This document shows positions 1 to 10,475 of a stretch of DNA of 64,000 nt, piece after piece. The DNA lies in contig QCIP01000004.1 in assembly GCA_003216615.1 (NCBI GenBank), positions 1 to 64,000 of the forward strand. The letters run 5' to 3'. The notes beneath the pieces were generated by a model that had not been told where the DNA came from, searched no databases, and worked only from the letters and a program-made list of their open reading frames with translations. A program made the translations under genes and the position numbers. Position 1 is the stretch's first letter; every line of letters starts with the position of its first letter. This DNA is from Prochlorococcus sp. AG-402-M15. GTDB taxonomy: Bacteria; Cyanobacteriota; Cyanobacteriia; PCC-6307; Cyanobiaceae.

Positions 1-1
1 A

Positions 2-2635
2 ATTACTGGAGATGAGATAAGAAATGCTTTTTTAAATTTTTACAGTGAAAAATTACATAAAATCATGCCAAGTGCATCTTTAGTTCCGGATGATCCTACT
101 GTTATGCTCACAATCGCTGGAATGCTACCTTTTAAACCAGTTTTTTTAGGTTTAAAAGAAAGACCCTCAAAAAGGGCTACATCTAGTCAAAAGTGCATTA
201 GAACAAACGATATAGAAAATGTAGGAGTTACAGCTAGACACCATACTTTTTTTGAAATGCTTGGTAATTTTTCTTTTGGAGATTATTTTAAAAGAGAGGC
301 AATTCAGTGGGCTTGGGAATTAGTTACTAATATTTATCAACTTTCTGCTGACAATATAATTGTGAGCGTTTTTCATGAAGACGAAGAGTCTGCAAAAATT
401 TGGAGAGATGAAATTGGTATTCATCCAGATAGAATAGTGAAACTAAGTGAGAAAGATAATTTTTGGTCTTCTGGAAAAACAGGTCCATGTGGACCTTGTT
501 CAGAACTTTATTATGATTTTTATCCTGAAAAAGGTCTGCAGAATATTGATTTAGAAAATGGAGATCGTTTTATTGAATTTTATAATCTTGTTTTTATGCA
601 ATATAATCGCGATCCTAATGGAAAATTGACAGATTTAAAATTTAAAAATATTGATACAGGAATGGGTCTTGAAAGAATGGCTCAAATATTGCAAAACAAG
701 CAAAATAATTATGAGACAGATTTAATTTTTCCTATTATTCAAAAAACTTGTGAGATTGCAAATATTGATTATTTTTCTTCAGATGATAAAAACAAAATTT
801 CTTTAAAAATTATTGGAGATCATACTAGAGCTGTTATTCATTTAATTTCTGATGGAGTAGCAGCAAGTAATCTCGGCAGGGGGTATATATTAAGAAGGCT
901 TATTAGAAGAATGGTCAGACATGGGAGATTATTAGGCATAACAAATGAATTTTTACAGCATATTGCTACTGTCGGGATCAATTTAATGCAAAATAATTAT
1001 CCTGATTTAAAAAATAATAATCAATTAATTTTGAATGAGATAAAAATTGAAGAAGTAAGGTTTAGAGAAACTCTTGAAAGGGGAGAGAAATTGCTAGATG
1101 AGTTAATTTCTTCAGGGCAGAAATTAATTTCTGGTTTTAAGGCTTTTGAACTTTATGATACTTATGGATTTCCTCTAGAACTTACTGTAGAAATTGCTGA
1201 AGAAAATAGTATCAGTGTAGATGTAAAGGGTTTTGAAGAAGAAATGAATGCACAAAAAGAGAGAGCTAAAGCTGCCTCAAGTGATATTGATTTGACATTA
1301 GAGGGATCATTAGAGCGAGAAATAGATCTTTTTAACAAAACTGTTTTTAATGGTTATAATTCACTTCTTTCGGAAGCTGAAATAAAGGGTATATTCTTGG
1401 ATTCAACATTAGTTAAGCAAGCAAGTGAAGGTCAGAAAGTTTTAATTGTTCTTGATCAGACAACTTTTTATGGAGAATCTGGTGGTCAAGTTGGTGATAT
1501 TGGAACGATATTTTCAAAAGATGTAGAGGTCTTAGTTGATAATGTTATTCGAAAGAAAAATGTTTTTTTACATTATGGAACGATCAAAAAAGGAATATTA
1601 ATTATTGGACAAAAAGTTAAGACTAATGTTAAATCCTCTTATAGAGCAAAGGCTGCTGCAAATCATACAGCTACCCATTTATTGCAATCTGCTCTCAAAT
1701 CAATTGTTAATGAAAGTGTTGGACAAAAAGGTTCATTAGTAGCCTTTAATAAATTAAGATTTGACTTTAATTCTTCTAATCCTATTTCTAAAGATCAAAT
1801 TTCCAAGATTGAGACTCTAGTTAACTCTTGGATTATGGAAAATCATATCCTAGAAATCAAAAATATGTCTAAGACTGAGGCTCTTGAAATGGGTGCAGTG
1901 GCCATGTTTGGAGAAAAATATGATGATGAAGTGCGCGTTGTTAATGTTCCAGGAGTTTCAATGGAACTTTGTGGTGGCACACATGTTAAAACTACATCTG
2001 AACTAGGTTCTTTCAAAATAATCAGCGAGGAAGGAATCTCAGCGGGAGTAAGAAGAATCGAAGCATTATCAGGCCAATCAGCATTCGACTATTTCAGTGA
2101 TAGAAATGCTTTAGTAAATCAACTTAGTGATTTGTTAAAAGCAAATCCTAATCAACTTTTTGAAAGGGTTAATAATTTGCAAGCAGAGCTTATTAATAAG
2201 AATAAAGAGATACAAAAAATGAAAGATGAAATTGCATATTTTAAATACTCTTCTATAAAATCATCCACAGAAATATTAAATTCTTTTTCAATTTTAGTAA
2301 ATCAGATTGATGGCTTAGATGGAAATTCTTTGCAATCTGCAGCACTTAATTTAACTTCTCATTTAGGAAATAAAGCAATAGTGATTCTTGGGGGAATACC
2401 AAATCCAGAAAACAGAAAGTTGTTATTTGTAGTTTCATTAGGTGATGATGCAGTAAAAATAGGATTGCATGCAGGTAAATTAATTAATGAGATTGCAAGA
2501 ATTTGTTCTGGAGGTGGAGGAGGAAAGCCTAACTTTGCTCAAGCAGGTGCTAAAGATATTGAAAAGTTAAGGGTTGCTTTAGATTATGCTAAAAATCATT
2601 TGCAAAAAACATTAGAAAGTTATTCTGATAAATAA
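2..2635 (+). CDS. alaS: Alanyl-tRNA synthetase, 5' end outside the window
   Basis: This enzyme charges tRNA-Ala with alanine in the cytoplasm and also edits mischarged tRNA. The reading frame is already open at base 2, before the first internal ATG at 65, so only the first few codons are missing; about 877 residues are visible, close to the family's usual length. The class II catalytic domain comes first. The editing domain follows, with its zinc-binding HTATH and CGGTHV motifs (around bases 1666 and 1968), then a coiled-coil stretch and a C-terminal DHHA1-type region with a GGGGGKP motif. Its 3' end overlaps the convergent speA by 16 bp. Confidence 0.97.
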   Translation: MTGDEIRNAFLNFYSEKLHKIMPSASLVPDDPTVMLTIAGMLPFKPVFLGLKERPSKRATSSQKCIRTNDIENVGVTARHHTFFEMLGNFSFGDYFKREAIQWAWELVTNIYQLSADNIIVSVFHEDEESAKIWRDEIGIHPDRIVKLSEKDNFWSSGKTGPCGPCSELYYDFYPEKGLQNIDLENGDRFIEFYNLVFMQYNRDPNGKLTDLKFKNIDTGMGLERMAQILQNKQNNYETDLIFPIIQKTCEIANIDYFSSDDKNKISLKIIGDHTRAVIHLISDGVAASNLGRGYILRRLIRRMVRHGRLLGITNEFLQHIATVGINLMQNNYPDLKNNNQLILNEIKIEEVRFRETLERGEKLLDELISSGQKLISGFKAFELYDTYGFPLELTVEIAEENSISVDVKGFEEEMNAQKERAKAASSDIDLTLEGSLEREIDLFNKTVFNGYNSLLSEAEIKGIFLDSTLVKQASEGQKVLIVLDQTTFYGESGGQVGDIGTIFSKDVEVLVDNVIRKKNVFLHYGTIKKGILIIGQKVKTNVKSSYRAKAAANHTATHLLQSALKSIVNESVGQKGSLVAFNKLRFDFNSSNPISKDQISKIETLVNSWIMENHILEIKNMSKTEALEMGAVAMFGEKYDDEVRVVNVPGVSMELCGGTHVKTTSELGSFKIISEEGISAGVRRIEALSGQSAFDYFSDRNALVNQLSDLLKANPNQLFERVNNLQAELINKNKEIQKMKDEIAYFKYSSIKSSTEILNSFSILVNQIDGLDGNSLQSAALNLTSHLGNKAIVILGGIPNPENRKLLFVVSLGDDAVKIGLHAGKLINEIARICSGGGGGKPNFAQAGAKDIEKLRVALDYAKNHLQKTLESYSDK

Positions 2636-4566
2636 CTACTTTTTCTTAGACTCATTTCGATTTGATCAATTAGTTTCCTTGCTTCTTCAATACTTAATTT
2701 TTTTTGATCAATTGCTGATTCAGTATTAATTCTTATAGATTCAACTAAAGAAGATGAACTGTAATCCAATAATTGCAAAATTTCAGATTTACTGTCCTCT
2801 TTAATAATATTTTTGATCTTATATGAATTATCTTGATTTATATCTATATAAACAACGTTTGTATTGCCAAATAAATTATGCAAGTTTCCTAATGCTTCTT
2901 GATAGGCTCCAGTCATAAAAATTCCAATTAGATAATCTTTATCTTGCTCTGGCTTATGTAAATTTAGTAATGATTTAATTTTTCCATCATCAATAAAATT
3001 ATTTAGTTTTCCATCCGAATCACAAGTTAAATCTGCAAAGTTGCCTTTGCAGAAAGGCTCTTCTAAATGCCTATGAATTGGTACTATTGGAAAAATCTGA
3101 TTGATTGCCCAGCTATCGGGAATAGATTTAAAGATAGATAAATTTGCATAATAAGTTGATGCAAGAGTTTCTGTAATTTCAGATAAATCAGGGTGATTGA
3201 TTTCATCATTATTCAGTTTATTAGAAATTTCTTTTGCGCAAGCCCAGGTTAGTTCTTCGGCATAAGCTCGTTCTGCTAAACTTAAGAATCCTAATCTAAA
3301 GGCAACTAAGCAATCTTCTTTAAACTTTTTTGCATCATTCCATAATTCAATTATTTGAGATAAATTTATTTTTTTATTTTTAATTTTTTTTAATTCATAG
3401 AAAGTTTCAAGTAAATTTGAAATAATTAATTGTTGATTTTTTTTATCAAAAATTTGTAGTTTGGAACTGACATGGCTTGTTCCTAAGACATTAAAAATTA
3501 AAACTGAACAATGACTAATTATTGCTCTTCCACTTTCTGAGATTATGGTTGGATGCTTGATATTATTTAATTCACATGAATCTTTAATAGTTGCAATTAC
3601 ATCGTTAGCATAATTTTGAAGAGAATAATTAGTTGAGGTGTTGGAGGAGGTTTTAGTTCCATCAAAATCTATGCCTAATCCTCCCCCAACGTCGATATAT
3701 TGCATTGGGGCTCCTAGTTTGCATAGTTCAACATATATTTGACTCGCTTCTTGTAATGCGTCTTTGATCACAGCAATATCACTTATTTGACTTCCTATAT
3801 GAAAATGGAGCAATTTCATTTCGTTTATAAGATTTGCTTCTTTAAGTTCTTTCATTGTCGACATAATTTCTGGGATTGATAATCCAAATTTGGAATTATC
3901 TCCAATAGATTTGCCCCACCTACCACTACTTTTACTTGATAACTTTGCTCTAATTCCTATCAATGGAGTCGAGTTAAGTTCTTGAACTACTTGAATAATT
4001 CTTTTTACCTCATCTCGTTGTTCAATAACTATTATCGGATTTTTGCCGAGCTTTCTGGCCAAGGTAGCCATCTCAATATATTTTTTATCTTTATATCCGT
4101 TGCATATCAATAATGAATTTTGGTTTTCAAGAAGTGCAAGGCCAATTAATAGTTCTGATTTACTTCCTACTTCTAAACCAAAATTCCATTGGCTACCAAA
4201 CTCTATTATCTTTTCTAGGACATTTTTCTGTTGATTACATTTGACAGGAAAAACGCCTTGATAAATGTTCTTATATTTATAAGTTTTTATTGCTTTAAAA
4301 AAAGAGTCATGTAATGCGTTTATTCGATCTTTCAAGATATCATTAAATCTAATAATTAATGGAGGATTTATTTCTCTACTTTTAAGTTCTTTAACAAGCT
4401 TAAAAAGATCAATCTTATTTTCAGATTTTATATCTTTAGTTACTGATATATTTCCTTTGGAATTTATAGAAAAATACTTATCTCCCCATTTGTCTATGTT
4501 GTAAGTTGAAATACTATCTTCAATAGTCCAAATATTCTTTAATTTTTTCGGCTCAAAATTGGTCAA
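2620..4566 (-). CDS. speA: Biosynthetic arginine decarboxylase
   Basis: This is a PLP-dependent decarboxylase converting arginine to agmatine, the first step of one route to putrescine and spermidine. It has 648 residues, typical of the long bacterial SpeA family of alanine-racemase-fold enzymes. The PLP lysine is likely K109 in the PVKCNQ motif. HFHIGSQ and the glycine-rich [12 protein letters not shown] segments, which bind substrate and phosphate in this family, are present, as is the CDSDGK motif near the C terminus that carries the catalytic cysteine. The start is a TTG (an in-frame stop lies just upstream). It is convergent with alaS and divergent from ndk. Confidence 0.95.
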   Translation of the reverse strand: MTNFEPKKLKNIWTIEDSISTYNIDKWGDKYFSINSKGNISVTKDIKSENKIDLFKLVKELKSREINPPLIIRFNDILKDRINALHDSFFKAIKTYKYKNIYQGVFPVKCNQQKNVLEKIIEFGSQWNFGLEVGSKSELLIGLALLENQNSLLICNGYKDKKYIEMATLARKLGKNPIIVIEQRDEVKRIIQVVQELNSTPLIGIRAKLSSKSSGRWGKSIGDNSKFGLSIPEIMSTMKELKEANLINEMKLLHFHIGSQISDIAVIKDALQEASQIYVELCKLGAPMQYIDVGGGLGIDFDGTKTSSNTSTNYSLQNYANDVIATIKDSCELNNIKHPTIISESGRAIISHCSVLIFNVLGTSHVSSKLQIFDKKNQQLIISNLLETFYELKKIKNKKINLSQIIELWNDAKKFKEDCLVAFRLGFLSLAERAYAEELTWACAKEISNKLNNDEINHPDLSEITETLASTYYANLSIFKSIPDSWAINQIFPIVPIHRHLEEPFCKGNFADLTCDSDGKLNNFIDDGKIKSLLNLHKPEQDKDYLIGIFMTGAYQEALGNLHNLFGNTNVVYIDINQDNSYKIKNIIKEDSKSEILQLLDYSSSSLVESIRINTESAIDQKKLSIEEARKLIDQIEMSLRKSSYLSE

Positions 4567-4688
4567 TTTATGTCTTAGTAATTAATAAATGTTTTTGAAA
4601 ATAACTCAAAACAATATCTTTTATTTTAATGATTACTTGCCAAGTTACCACCCAAAAGTTGAATATACATAGAGTGATTATTAACTAA

Positions 4689-5147
4689 ATGACCAAAGAG
4701 AGAACTTTTATTGCAATTAAACCAGATGGAGTTCAAAGAGGATATGTTGCTGAGATTATTGGCAGATTTGAAAAAAAAGGATTTAAATTAGTTGGATTAA
4801 AGCAGTTAATCCCCTCAAAAGATCTTGCTCAAACTCATTATGGAGTACATAAAGAAAGACCCTTTTTTGGTGATTTAGTAGACTTTATTTCAAGTGGCCC
4901 TGTTGTAGCAATGGTTTGGGAAGGCGAAGGAGTTATTTTGAGTGCTAGAAAATTAATAGGTGCAACAAAACCTCTTGAAGCAGAGCCTGGAACTATTAGA
5001 GGTGATTTAGCTATTGATATTGGGAGGAATATTATTCATGGTTCTGATGGAGAAGATACAGCAAAATTTGAAATTGATCTATGGTTTAACGAAGAGGAAT
5101 TATGTGAGTGGGAAACTTCTGATTCGAAATGGCGATCTGAAAATTAA
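4689..5147 (+). CDS. ndk: Nucleoside diphosphate kinase
   Basis: Ndk transfers the terminal phosphate of ATP to other nucleoside diphosphates through a phosphohistidine, balancing NTP and dNTP pools. The protein has 152 residues, the usual length. The signature around the active site, NIIHGSD, is intact with catalytic H117, and the N-terminal [12 protein letters not shown] motif is present. It stands alone with its own upstream region (122 bp between it and the divergent speA) and stops 3 bp before the convergent ThiO-like gene. Confidence 0.97.
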   Translation: MTKERTFIAIKPDGVQRGYVAEIIGRFEKKGFKLVGLKQLIPSKDLAQTHYGVHKERPFFGDLVDFISSGPVVAMVWEGEGVILSARKLIGATKPLEAEPGTIRGDLAIDIGRNIIHGSDGEDTAKFEIDLWFNEEELCEWETSDSKWRSEN

Positions 5148-5150
5148 AAT

Positions 5151-6260
5151 TTAAATCTCAAATCTATCTAAACTAAATTTTTCTAAAAAGCTTTTTTCTA
5201 TTTCTTTGAGACTTTTATTTTGAACTATTTTCAAAAGAAGATCACTTGTTATTGCAGAAAATAAAACTCCATTTCTGTAATGTCCTGTAGCTATAAAAAG
5301 GTTTTCAATTTTTGATTTTCCAATTATTGGTTTAAGATCTGGAGTGCAGGGTCTAAATCCCCACCAATGTTCCATTTGTGGCCAATTGATAGCTTCTGGT
5401 AATAAGGAGCGAATTCCTTCTTGCAGTTGTTTTATTCCATTAGGAGTATTACCCTTATTAAATTTTGAATCTTTTTCAACTGTCGCTCCAACGATAATAA
5501 GTCCATCATCACGAGGAACTAGATAAGTTTTTGGCCCAAAAATAACTCTTTTCAAAAAATTTGTTGGCCCTTGTATTGATAGCATTTGTCCTTTTACAGG
5601 AAAGACTGGAATCTTATTAAAAATTTTTTTACTCCAAGCACCACTGCATATAATTGCTTTTTCGCAGTTAATTTTTTTTAGTTCCCCAGTAGCACATAAA
5701 ACCGTTGCACCTGTAATTTTGTTTTTTTCTAATGTCAAATCCTCTACTTCTGATCCTTCTTGAAATTCGACTCCATGCAATGCGCATGCTCTCTCAAGAG
5801 CACGCATCAGTCTTCTTCGATTATCTATTTGACCATCTTGTTCAAAAAGTAAACCATGTTTCCAAATAGAATTCATTCCATTAATTTCTGTATGAAGATC
5901 TTTGTGATTTAAATATTTTCCATATTCATAAGTGGGAAACTTTTCAAGATCTTCTTTATCTTTAAAAGGAACTAGTATGCCACATTTTTTTAAACCGCAT
6001 CTAATATTACTATCTTGTTCAATACTTTTAATCCACTTTGGAATTAGACTTTGACTTTCTTGGCCAAATTTTAGTAATTCATCTACGAGCCCTTCGGCAT
6101 GAGTAGCTAACATTCCTGCAGCAACAAATCCAGCTGATTCATTTCTGTTTTTGCTTAAAACTAAAACTTTGAAGTTATTTCTAGAAAATTCATAAGCAAT
6201 AGATAAACCTAAAAGTCCACCGCCAATAATTAATATTGAATTTTTTGTTTCTTGTGTCAT
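5151..6260 (-). CDS. thiO: FAD-dependent glycine/D-amino acid oxidase, ThiO-like
   Basis: This is a DAO-family flavoprotein of 369 residues. Residues about 9-26 form the dinucleotide-binding Rossmann motif (IIGGGLLGLSIAYEF), and the C-terminal GHYRNGVLFS segment is the conserved DAO-family end that closes over FAD. In cyanobacteria proteins of this type are usually assigned to ThiO, which oxidises glycine to the imine used in thiazole formation for thiamine. The fold is clear; the substrate is inferred, because no other thiamine gene is adjacent. The start is ATG, 79 bp from the divergent gatB. Confidence 0.8.
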   Translation of the reverse strand: MTQETKNSILIIGGGLLGLSIAYEFSRNNFKVLVLSKNRNESAGFVAAGMLATHAEGLVDELLKFGQESQSLIPKWIKSIEQDSNIRCGLKKCGILVPFKDKEDLEKFPTYEYGKYLNHKDLHTEINGMNSIWKHGLLFEQDGQIDNRRRLMRALERACALHGVEFQEGSEVEDLTLEKNKITGATVLCATGELKKINCEKAIICSGAWSKKIFNKIPVFPVKGQMLSIQGPTNFLKRVIFGPKTYLVPRDDGLIIVGATVEKDSKFNKGNTPNGIKQLQEGIRSLLPEAINWPQMEHWWGFRPCTPDLKPIIGKSKIENLFIATGHYRNGVLFSAITSDLLLKIVQNKSLKEIEKSFLEKFSLDRFEI

Positions 6261-6339
6261 TTAATAATTAATATTTTTATTTGTGTTTTGGTCCTCTTTT
6301 CCTTTATATCCAATATTATTAATAAAGAGACTTTTGGTA

Positions 6340-7812
6340 ATGAACAATTTGGAATCTTGGGAAGCTGTGATTGGTTTGGAAACTCATGTACAGCTTAATA
6401 CGAAAAGTAAAATATTCACATCTGCGTCAACAGCTTTTGGTGATGCACCTAATACGCATATAGATCCTGTAGTTTGTGGGTTACCAGGAACTCTTCCAGT
6501 TTTGAATGAGACTGTTCTTGAGTATGCTGTAAAAACTTCTTTAGCATTAAATTTAAATGTTGCAGAACATTGTAAATTTGATAGAAAACAATATTTTTAT
6601 CCTGATTTGCCTAAAAATTATCAAATTTCACAATTTGATGAGCCACTAGCTGAAAATGGTTGGTTAGAGGTTGAAATAATTGAAAAGGACAAAGAACCTT
6701 ATATTAAAAAAATTGGTATAGAAAGGCTACATATGGAAGAAGATGCCGGAAAACTAGTCCATTCAGGTAGTGACAGATTAGCTGGCTCTAAGTATTCTTT
6801 AGTTGATTACAATCGTGCTGGAATAGCACTTTGTGAGATTGTGAGTAAACCAGATATTAGATCAGGTAAAGAGGCATCTGAATATGCTTCAGAGATTAGA
6901 AGAACAGTTAGATATCTAGGAGTATCAGACGGAAATATGCAAGAGGGTTCATTGCGCTGTGATGTCAATATTTCAGTTAGAAAAGGTCCTAATGCTCCTT
7001 TTGGTACCAAAGTGGAAATAAAGAATATGAATTCATTTTCTGCAATTCAAAAGGCTTGTGATTATGAAATAGCCAGACAAATAGAAGTTTATGAAAATGG
7101 AGGAAAAATTTTCCAAGAAACAAGGTTATGGGATGAAGCTAAGCAATTAACAAAAAGTATGAGAATGAAAGAAGGCAGCAGTGACTATAGATATTTTCCT
7201 GATCCTGATTTAGGCCCAATTGAAATAACAAAAGCCCAAAAAGAAATATGGTTAAAAGAACTTCCAGAATTACCTTCAAAGAAAAGAAATAAATACGTAA
7301 GTGAATTTGGGTTATCTGCATATGATGCAAGGGTAATTTCTGATGAAATTAACATGGCAAACTTTTTTGAAGAAACAGTAGTTAATGGTGCTGAGGCCAA
7401 ATTAGCTTCAAATTGGGTAACAAGTGATATTGTGGGTTATTTAAAAGCAAATAAACTTAGTTTTAATGACTTAAAACTTAGTCCTGCAAATCTTGCTGAA
7501 ATGATTAGCATGATTTCAAATAACACTATCAGTGGAAAAATTGCAAAAGAAATTTTACCTGAACTAATTCAAAAAAATACTTCTCCGAAAAAATTAGTTG
7601 AAGAAAAAGGGTTAGCTATGATATCTGATTCTTCAAGTATTTTACCAATAATTGATGAACTTATAACTGAACATCCAGATGAGGTTCAAGCATTTAGAAA
7701 TGGTAAAACTAAATTACTTGGTTTTTTTGTTGGTCAACTAATGAAAAGAACAAAAGGTAAGGCTGACCCTAAACTTGCAAATAAACTTCTTGCAGAAAAA
7801 TTAAATAGCTAA
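6340..7812 (+). CDS. gatB: Aspartyl/glutamyl-tRNA(Asn/Gln) amidotransferase subunit B
   Basis: GatB is the kinase/transferase subunit of GatCAB, which converts Glu-tRNA(Gln), and in some organisms Asp-tRNA(Asn), into the amidated form. I place the start at the ATG at 6340, giving 490 residues; an open frame extends upstream to 6283 but the added residues look unlike the family. The conserved block YPDLPKNYQISQ, the HMEEDAGK and NRAG segments, and the C-terminal GatB/YqeY tRNA-binding domain (roughly the last 150 residues) are all present. gatA and gatC are not in the window, as is common for scattered cyanobacterial gat genes. Confidence 0.96.
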   Translation: MNNLESWEAVIGLETHVQLNTKSKIFTSASTAFGDAPNTHIDPVVCGLPGTLPVLNETVLEYAVKTSLALNLNVAEHCKFDRKQYFYPDLPKNYQISQFDEPLAENGWLEVEIIEKDKEPYIKKIGIERLHMEEDAGKLVHSGSDRLAGSKYSLVDYNRAGIALCEIVSKPDIRSGKEASEYASEIRRTVRYLGVSDGNMQEGSLRCDVNISVRKGPNAPFGTKVEIKNMNSFSAIQKACDYEIARQIEVYENGGKIFQETRLWDEAKQLTKSMRMKEGSSDYRYFPDPDLGPIEITKAQKEIWLKELPELPSKKRNKYVSEFGLSAYDARVISDEINMANFFEETVVNGAEAKLASNWVTSDIVGYLKANKLSFNDLKLSPANLAEMISMISNNTISGKIAKEILPELIQKNTSPKKLVEEKGLAMISDSSSILPIIDELITEHPDEVQAFRNGKTKLLGFFVGQLMKRTKGKADPKLANKLLAEKLNS

Positions 7813-7816
7813 AGTT

Positions 7817-8434
7817 TTAAAGAAGCTCTCTTATTGTCTTAATCCATTTATTTTGATCATCTGAATTATCTAAAATAATGTCTGAAAATTTTCTTTTTTC
7901 TTCAAAACTTAATTGAAGATTTATTGAGTCATATGCTTGTTTTTCGCTAATTTTATCTCTTTTGATAAGTCTTTTTTGTTGAAGTTCTTTAGGACATTTA
8001 ACTAACCAGATTTCAGTGCAAATATCTTCAAATTTTGCTTCAAATAATAATGGAATAACCAATACTATAGTTTGATTATTTTTGTATTGACTGCATTCTT
8101 CTATCATTTTTTCTTTAATTAATGGGTGAAGTAGTTTTTCAATCCATTCTTTGCTTTCTGAATGTTTAAAAATAATGTTCCTTAAAAGTTTTCTGTTTAT
8201 TGCCCTTTCTGAATTGTTTTTATTATCAATAATTTTATTCCCAAAATAATCTAAAATTTTCTTATATCCATATGTGTTTGGTTTGATTAATTCTCTTGAT
8301 AAATTATCTGCATCTAATATTGGAATATTTTTATGTTTTCTGATGTAATTAGTTATGGTTGTCTTCCCACTGGCAATACCTCCTGTTAAACCAATTCTTC
8401 TTTGGTTGTTTTTTGATTTTTGAAGAATATCCAT
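7817..8434 (-). CDS. coaE: Dephospho-CoA kinase
   Basis: CoaE phosphorylates the 3'-hydroxyl of dephospho-CoA, the last step of coenzyme A synthesis. The 205-residue protein is of normal size. Residues 18-26 hold the P-loop (GGIASGKTT), followed by the family's DADNLSREL substrate-binding segment and the LLFEA motif of the lid region. A second CoA-pathway gene, coaX, occurs at 41.5-42.2 kb. The gene is convergent with gatB, with 4 bp between the stop codons, and its ATG faces argJ across 75 bp. Confidence 0.93.
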   Translation of the reverse strand: MDILQKSKNNQRRIGLTGGIASGKTTITNYIRKHKNIPILDADNLSRELIKPNTYGYKKILDYFGNKIIDNKNNSERAINRKLLRNIIFKHSESKEWIEKLLHPLIKEKMIEECSQYKNNQTIVLVIPLLFEAKFEDICTEIWLVKCPKELQQKRLIKRDKISEKQAYDSINLQLSFEEKRKFSDIILDNSDDQNKWIKTIRELL

Positions 8435-8509
8435 ATAATTAATAATAATCTAATTACCTGTTTCTTTAGTATTAAAGAGTAGTTAGTATGAATTAAAATA
8501 CCAAAAAGT

Positions 8510-9751
8510 TTGAGCCAGTTAGATTCCAATTGGTCGTTTGTTGATGACAGTAAGGTAACGACACCTAAGGGGTTTCTTTTTGCTGGGATATCTGCTGGAT
8601 TAAAAGCTTCTAATAAAAAAGATTTAGCACTAATACTAGCTCCAGAAGGAAGTATTTTTAGTGGAATGTTTACCCAATCAATAGTTCGCGCTTCTTGTGT
8701 GGATATTTGTGAGGAAAGGATTAAAACGACTTCAGGTTTTGTACGAGCAATACTAATTAATTCTGGTCAAGCAAATGCATGTACAGGAAATCTTGGAATT
8801 CAACATTTTCAAATTGCTACAGGAAAGATTGCGGAACTTTTAGGAATAAAAGAAGAAGAAGTTTTAATGTGCTCAACTGGTGTAATTGGTGTTCCAATAC
8901 AAATAAATGATTTAGTAAAAAATTTACCGAATTTAGTTAGTGATTTAAAGGGTAATAACTTTCAAAATGCAGCAGAAGCAATTTTAACTACTGATTTGAC
9001 TTTGAAAAAAGTTTTAATAGAGACGATTATTCAAGGTAGAAAAATAAAAATAGCAGGTTTTGCAAAAGGTTCAGGAATGATTTACCCCAACATGGCTACA
9101 ATGCTTGCTTTTCTAACCTGTGATGCGGGTATTCAAAAAGAAGAATGGGACAGAATGATTGCTATTGCGGTTAAAAAATCTTTTAATGCAATATCAGTTG
9201 ATGGAGAGACAAGCACAAATGATTCTTTTGTTGGAATAAATGCAGGAGAGAAAATTGAAAAAAGTTTTTTTCCAATTATCCAAAAAGGGATTGATATTGT
9301 ATGTCAAAACTTGGCAAAAAACATTGCAAGGGATGGAGAGGGAGCAAATTGTTTATTAGAAGTTTTGGTTCAAGGAGCAAAAAATACTGATGATGCAATT
9401 ATGCTCGCAAAATCTATTTGTAATTCTGCCTTGGTAAAAACTGCGATACATGGTTGTGATCCGAATTGGGGTCGAATCATTTCTGCTGCAGGCAATTCTG
9501 GAGTTAAATTTAATTTAAATTACGTTGATTTGTTTATAGGTAATGCTCAGATTTTGGAACACGGCAAGTTAAATAAATATGATCCACAAAAAGTCACAGA
9601 CTACATTAAGTCCAGAATGAAAGGTAGATATTTAGTTGATGATATTGTACAAATTATGATTAATCTAAATTCTGGCGAATCGAAAGGCACAGCTTGGGGG
9701 TGCGATCTTTCTAAAAAGTATGTTGAAATCAATAGCGAGTATACTACTTAG
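8510..9751 (+). CDS. argJ: Bifunctional ornithine acetyltransferase / N-acetylglutamate synthase
   Basis: ArgJ transfers the acetyl group from N-acetylornithine to glutamate, recycling acetyl in arginine biosynthesis. The protein has 413 residues with a TTG start. The self-cleavage site between the alpha and beta chains is visible in the KGSGMI...NMATML motif; T197 is the expected catalytic nucleophile. The GCDPNWGRI motif of the beta chain is also present. Its last ten codons have a degenerate in-frame copy 724 bp downstream (see findings), which is unusual for this genome type. Confidence 0.96.
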   Translation: MSQLDSNWSFVDDSKVTTPKGFLFAGISAGLKASNKKDLALILAPEGSIFSGMFTQSIVRASCVDICEERIKTTSGFVRAILINSGQANACTGNLGIQHFQIATGKIAELLGIKEEEVLMCSTGVIGVPIQINDLVKNLPNLVSDLKGNNFQNAAEAILTTDLTLKKVLIETIIQGRKIKIAGFAKGSGMIYPNMATMLAFLTCDAGIQKEEWDRMIAIAVKKSFNAISVDGETSTNDSFVGINAGEKIEKSFFPIIQKGIDIVCQNLAKNIARDGEGANCLLEVLVQGAKNTDDAIMLAKSICNSALVKTAIHGCDPNWGRIISAAGNSGVKFNLNYVDLFIGNAQILEHGKLNKYDPQKVTDYIKSRMKGRYLVDDIVQIMINLNSGESKGTAWGCDLSKKYVEINSEYTT

Positions 9752-9768
9752 CTCAAATCCATTGTGCT

Positions 9769-9817
9769 GCAGTCGATCTTGGCGAATATAATTTTTATTA
9801 AAACACTAATAAAACAG
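9769..9817 (+). repeat. About 49-bp degenerate repeat unit, copy 1
   Basis: This unit begins GCAGTCGATCTTGG and ends with the 19-nt core TAAAACACTAATAAAACAG (9799-9817). The core recurs identically at 10318-10336 and with one change at 10379-10397. The leading part of the unit recurs at 10350 with mostly transition differences. It lies between argJ and the DUF805 gene. I do not recognise it as a known element. Confidence 0.6.
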
Positions 9818-9918
9818 TAATAAAGTTATAGTATTTAATCTCACTCCAAAGTCTCTTTTTAGTATTGAATTTGTTCCTAAACATTTGCAATTTATAATGC
9901 TTTTAATAAGAGAAATTT

Positions 9919-10317
9919 ATGATTCAATCATTCTTATTAGCATGGAAAAATGCTTTTGTTTTCAAAGGGAAAACATCAAGAAAAGATTTCTGGTTTTTTC
10001 AATTAGCAAGTTTTATTTTATTTCTAATATTGAATATTGCTCAAAATTTGCTGGTGAATTTGCAGTATGTTTTTCTTACCAGTGATTACTCTCTTCTTAG
10101 CACAATATTTGCAGTTATTGGTCAAACAATCTCCCTTGTTTCTTTCTTTTATATTTTGGGTAATTTTATCGTGGGTTTATCAATTTCAGTTAGACGATTA
10201 AATGATATATCGAAAAAGTGGGCATGGATTTTTATTCAAATAATTCCAATTTTAGGATCGATATATTTTATTTACTTAATGTGCCAACCTTCTTTTGATG
10301 CAAATTCACAAGAATAA
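9919..10317 (+). CDS. DUF805 (YhaH-like) inner membrane protein
   Basis: This 132-residue protein is very hydrophobic, with about three to four membrane segments. It carries the DUF805 hallmarks: an N-terminal WKNAFVFKGKTSRKDFWFF segment (family pattern of a tryptophan/aromatic-rich start with RxxFW) and a central RRLNDISKKW motif. DUF805 proteins are small bacterial membrane proteins of unknown function. The ATG has an AGAGAAAT stretch upstream. It is flanked on both sides by copies of the same short repeat and lies between argJ and a degenerate copy of argJ's 3' end, so it may be a recent arrival. Confidence 0.8.
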   Translation: MIQSFLLAWKNAFVFKGKTSRKDFWFFQLASFILFLILNIAQNLLVNLQYVFLTSDYSLLSTIFAVIGQTISLVSFFYILGNFIVGLSISVRRLNDISKKWAWIFIQIIPILGSIYFIYLMCQPSFDANSQE

Positions 10318-10397
10318 TAAAACACTAATAAAACAGTGCTTTAGTGGTAGCAGTTAATCTTAGTGAGAAGAATAAAAATAAAACACTAATAAAACAC
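10318..10397 (+). repeat. Repeat copies 2 and 3 downstream of the DUF805 gene
   Basis: The 19-nt core seen at 9799 recurs exactly at 10318-10336, directly after the DUF805 stop codon. It recurs again at 10379-10397 with the last base changed. The second of these is preceded by a GCAGTTAATCTTAGTGAG block (from 10350) that matches the start of copy 1, so 10350-10397 is a full copy of the unit and 10318-10336 a half copy. Confidence 0.6.
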
Positions 10398-10441
10398 TAA
10401 CTCAATCCTTCAGAACCATTGGTATGACAAACTTTTATCCT

Positions 10442-10475
10442 GTATGTTTTTATCAATAGCGAATATATTACTTAA
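10442..10475 (+). pseudogene. Degenerate duplicate of the argJ 3' end
   Basis: These 34 bases match the last 34 bases of argJ (9718-9751) at 28 positions without gaps. Translated in the argJ frame they read YVFINSEYIT-stop against YVEINSEYTT-stop in ArgJ. The match fades upstream. It is too short to code for anything; I read it as a scar of duplication or of insertion into the end of argJ. The 10468-10710 gene on the other strand ends inside it. Confidence 0.55.

Noticed and set aside
7139-7400. Minus-strand frames inside gatB
   Set aside because: They are antisense shadows of a highly conserved coding region.
9885-10085. 66-codon frame overlapping the start of the DUF805 gene
   Set aside because: Different frame, no family resemblance, and the DUF805 frame has the better start and conserved motifs.
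9752-10467. CRISPR-like array at the repeat cluster
   Set aside because: Only three core copies with unequal spacing, no spacer regularity and no cas genes.
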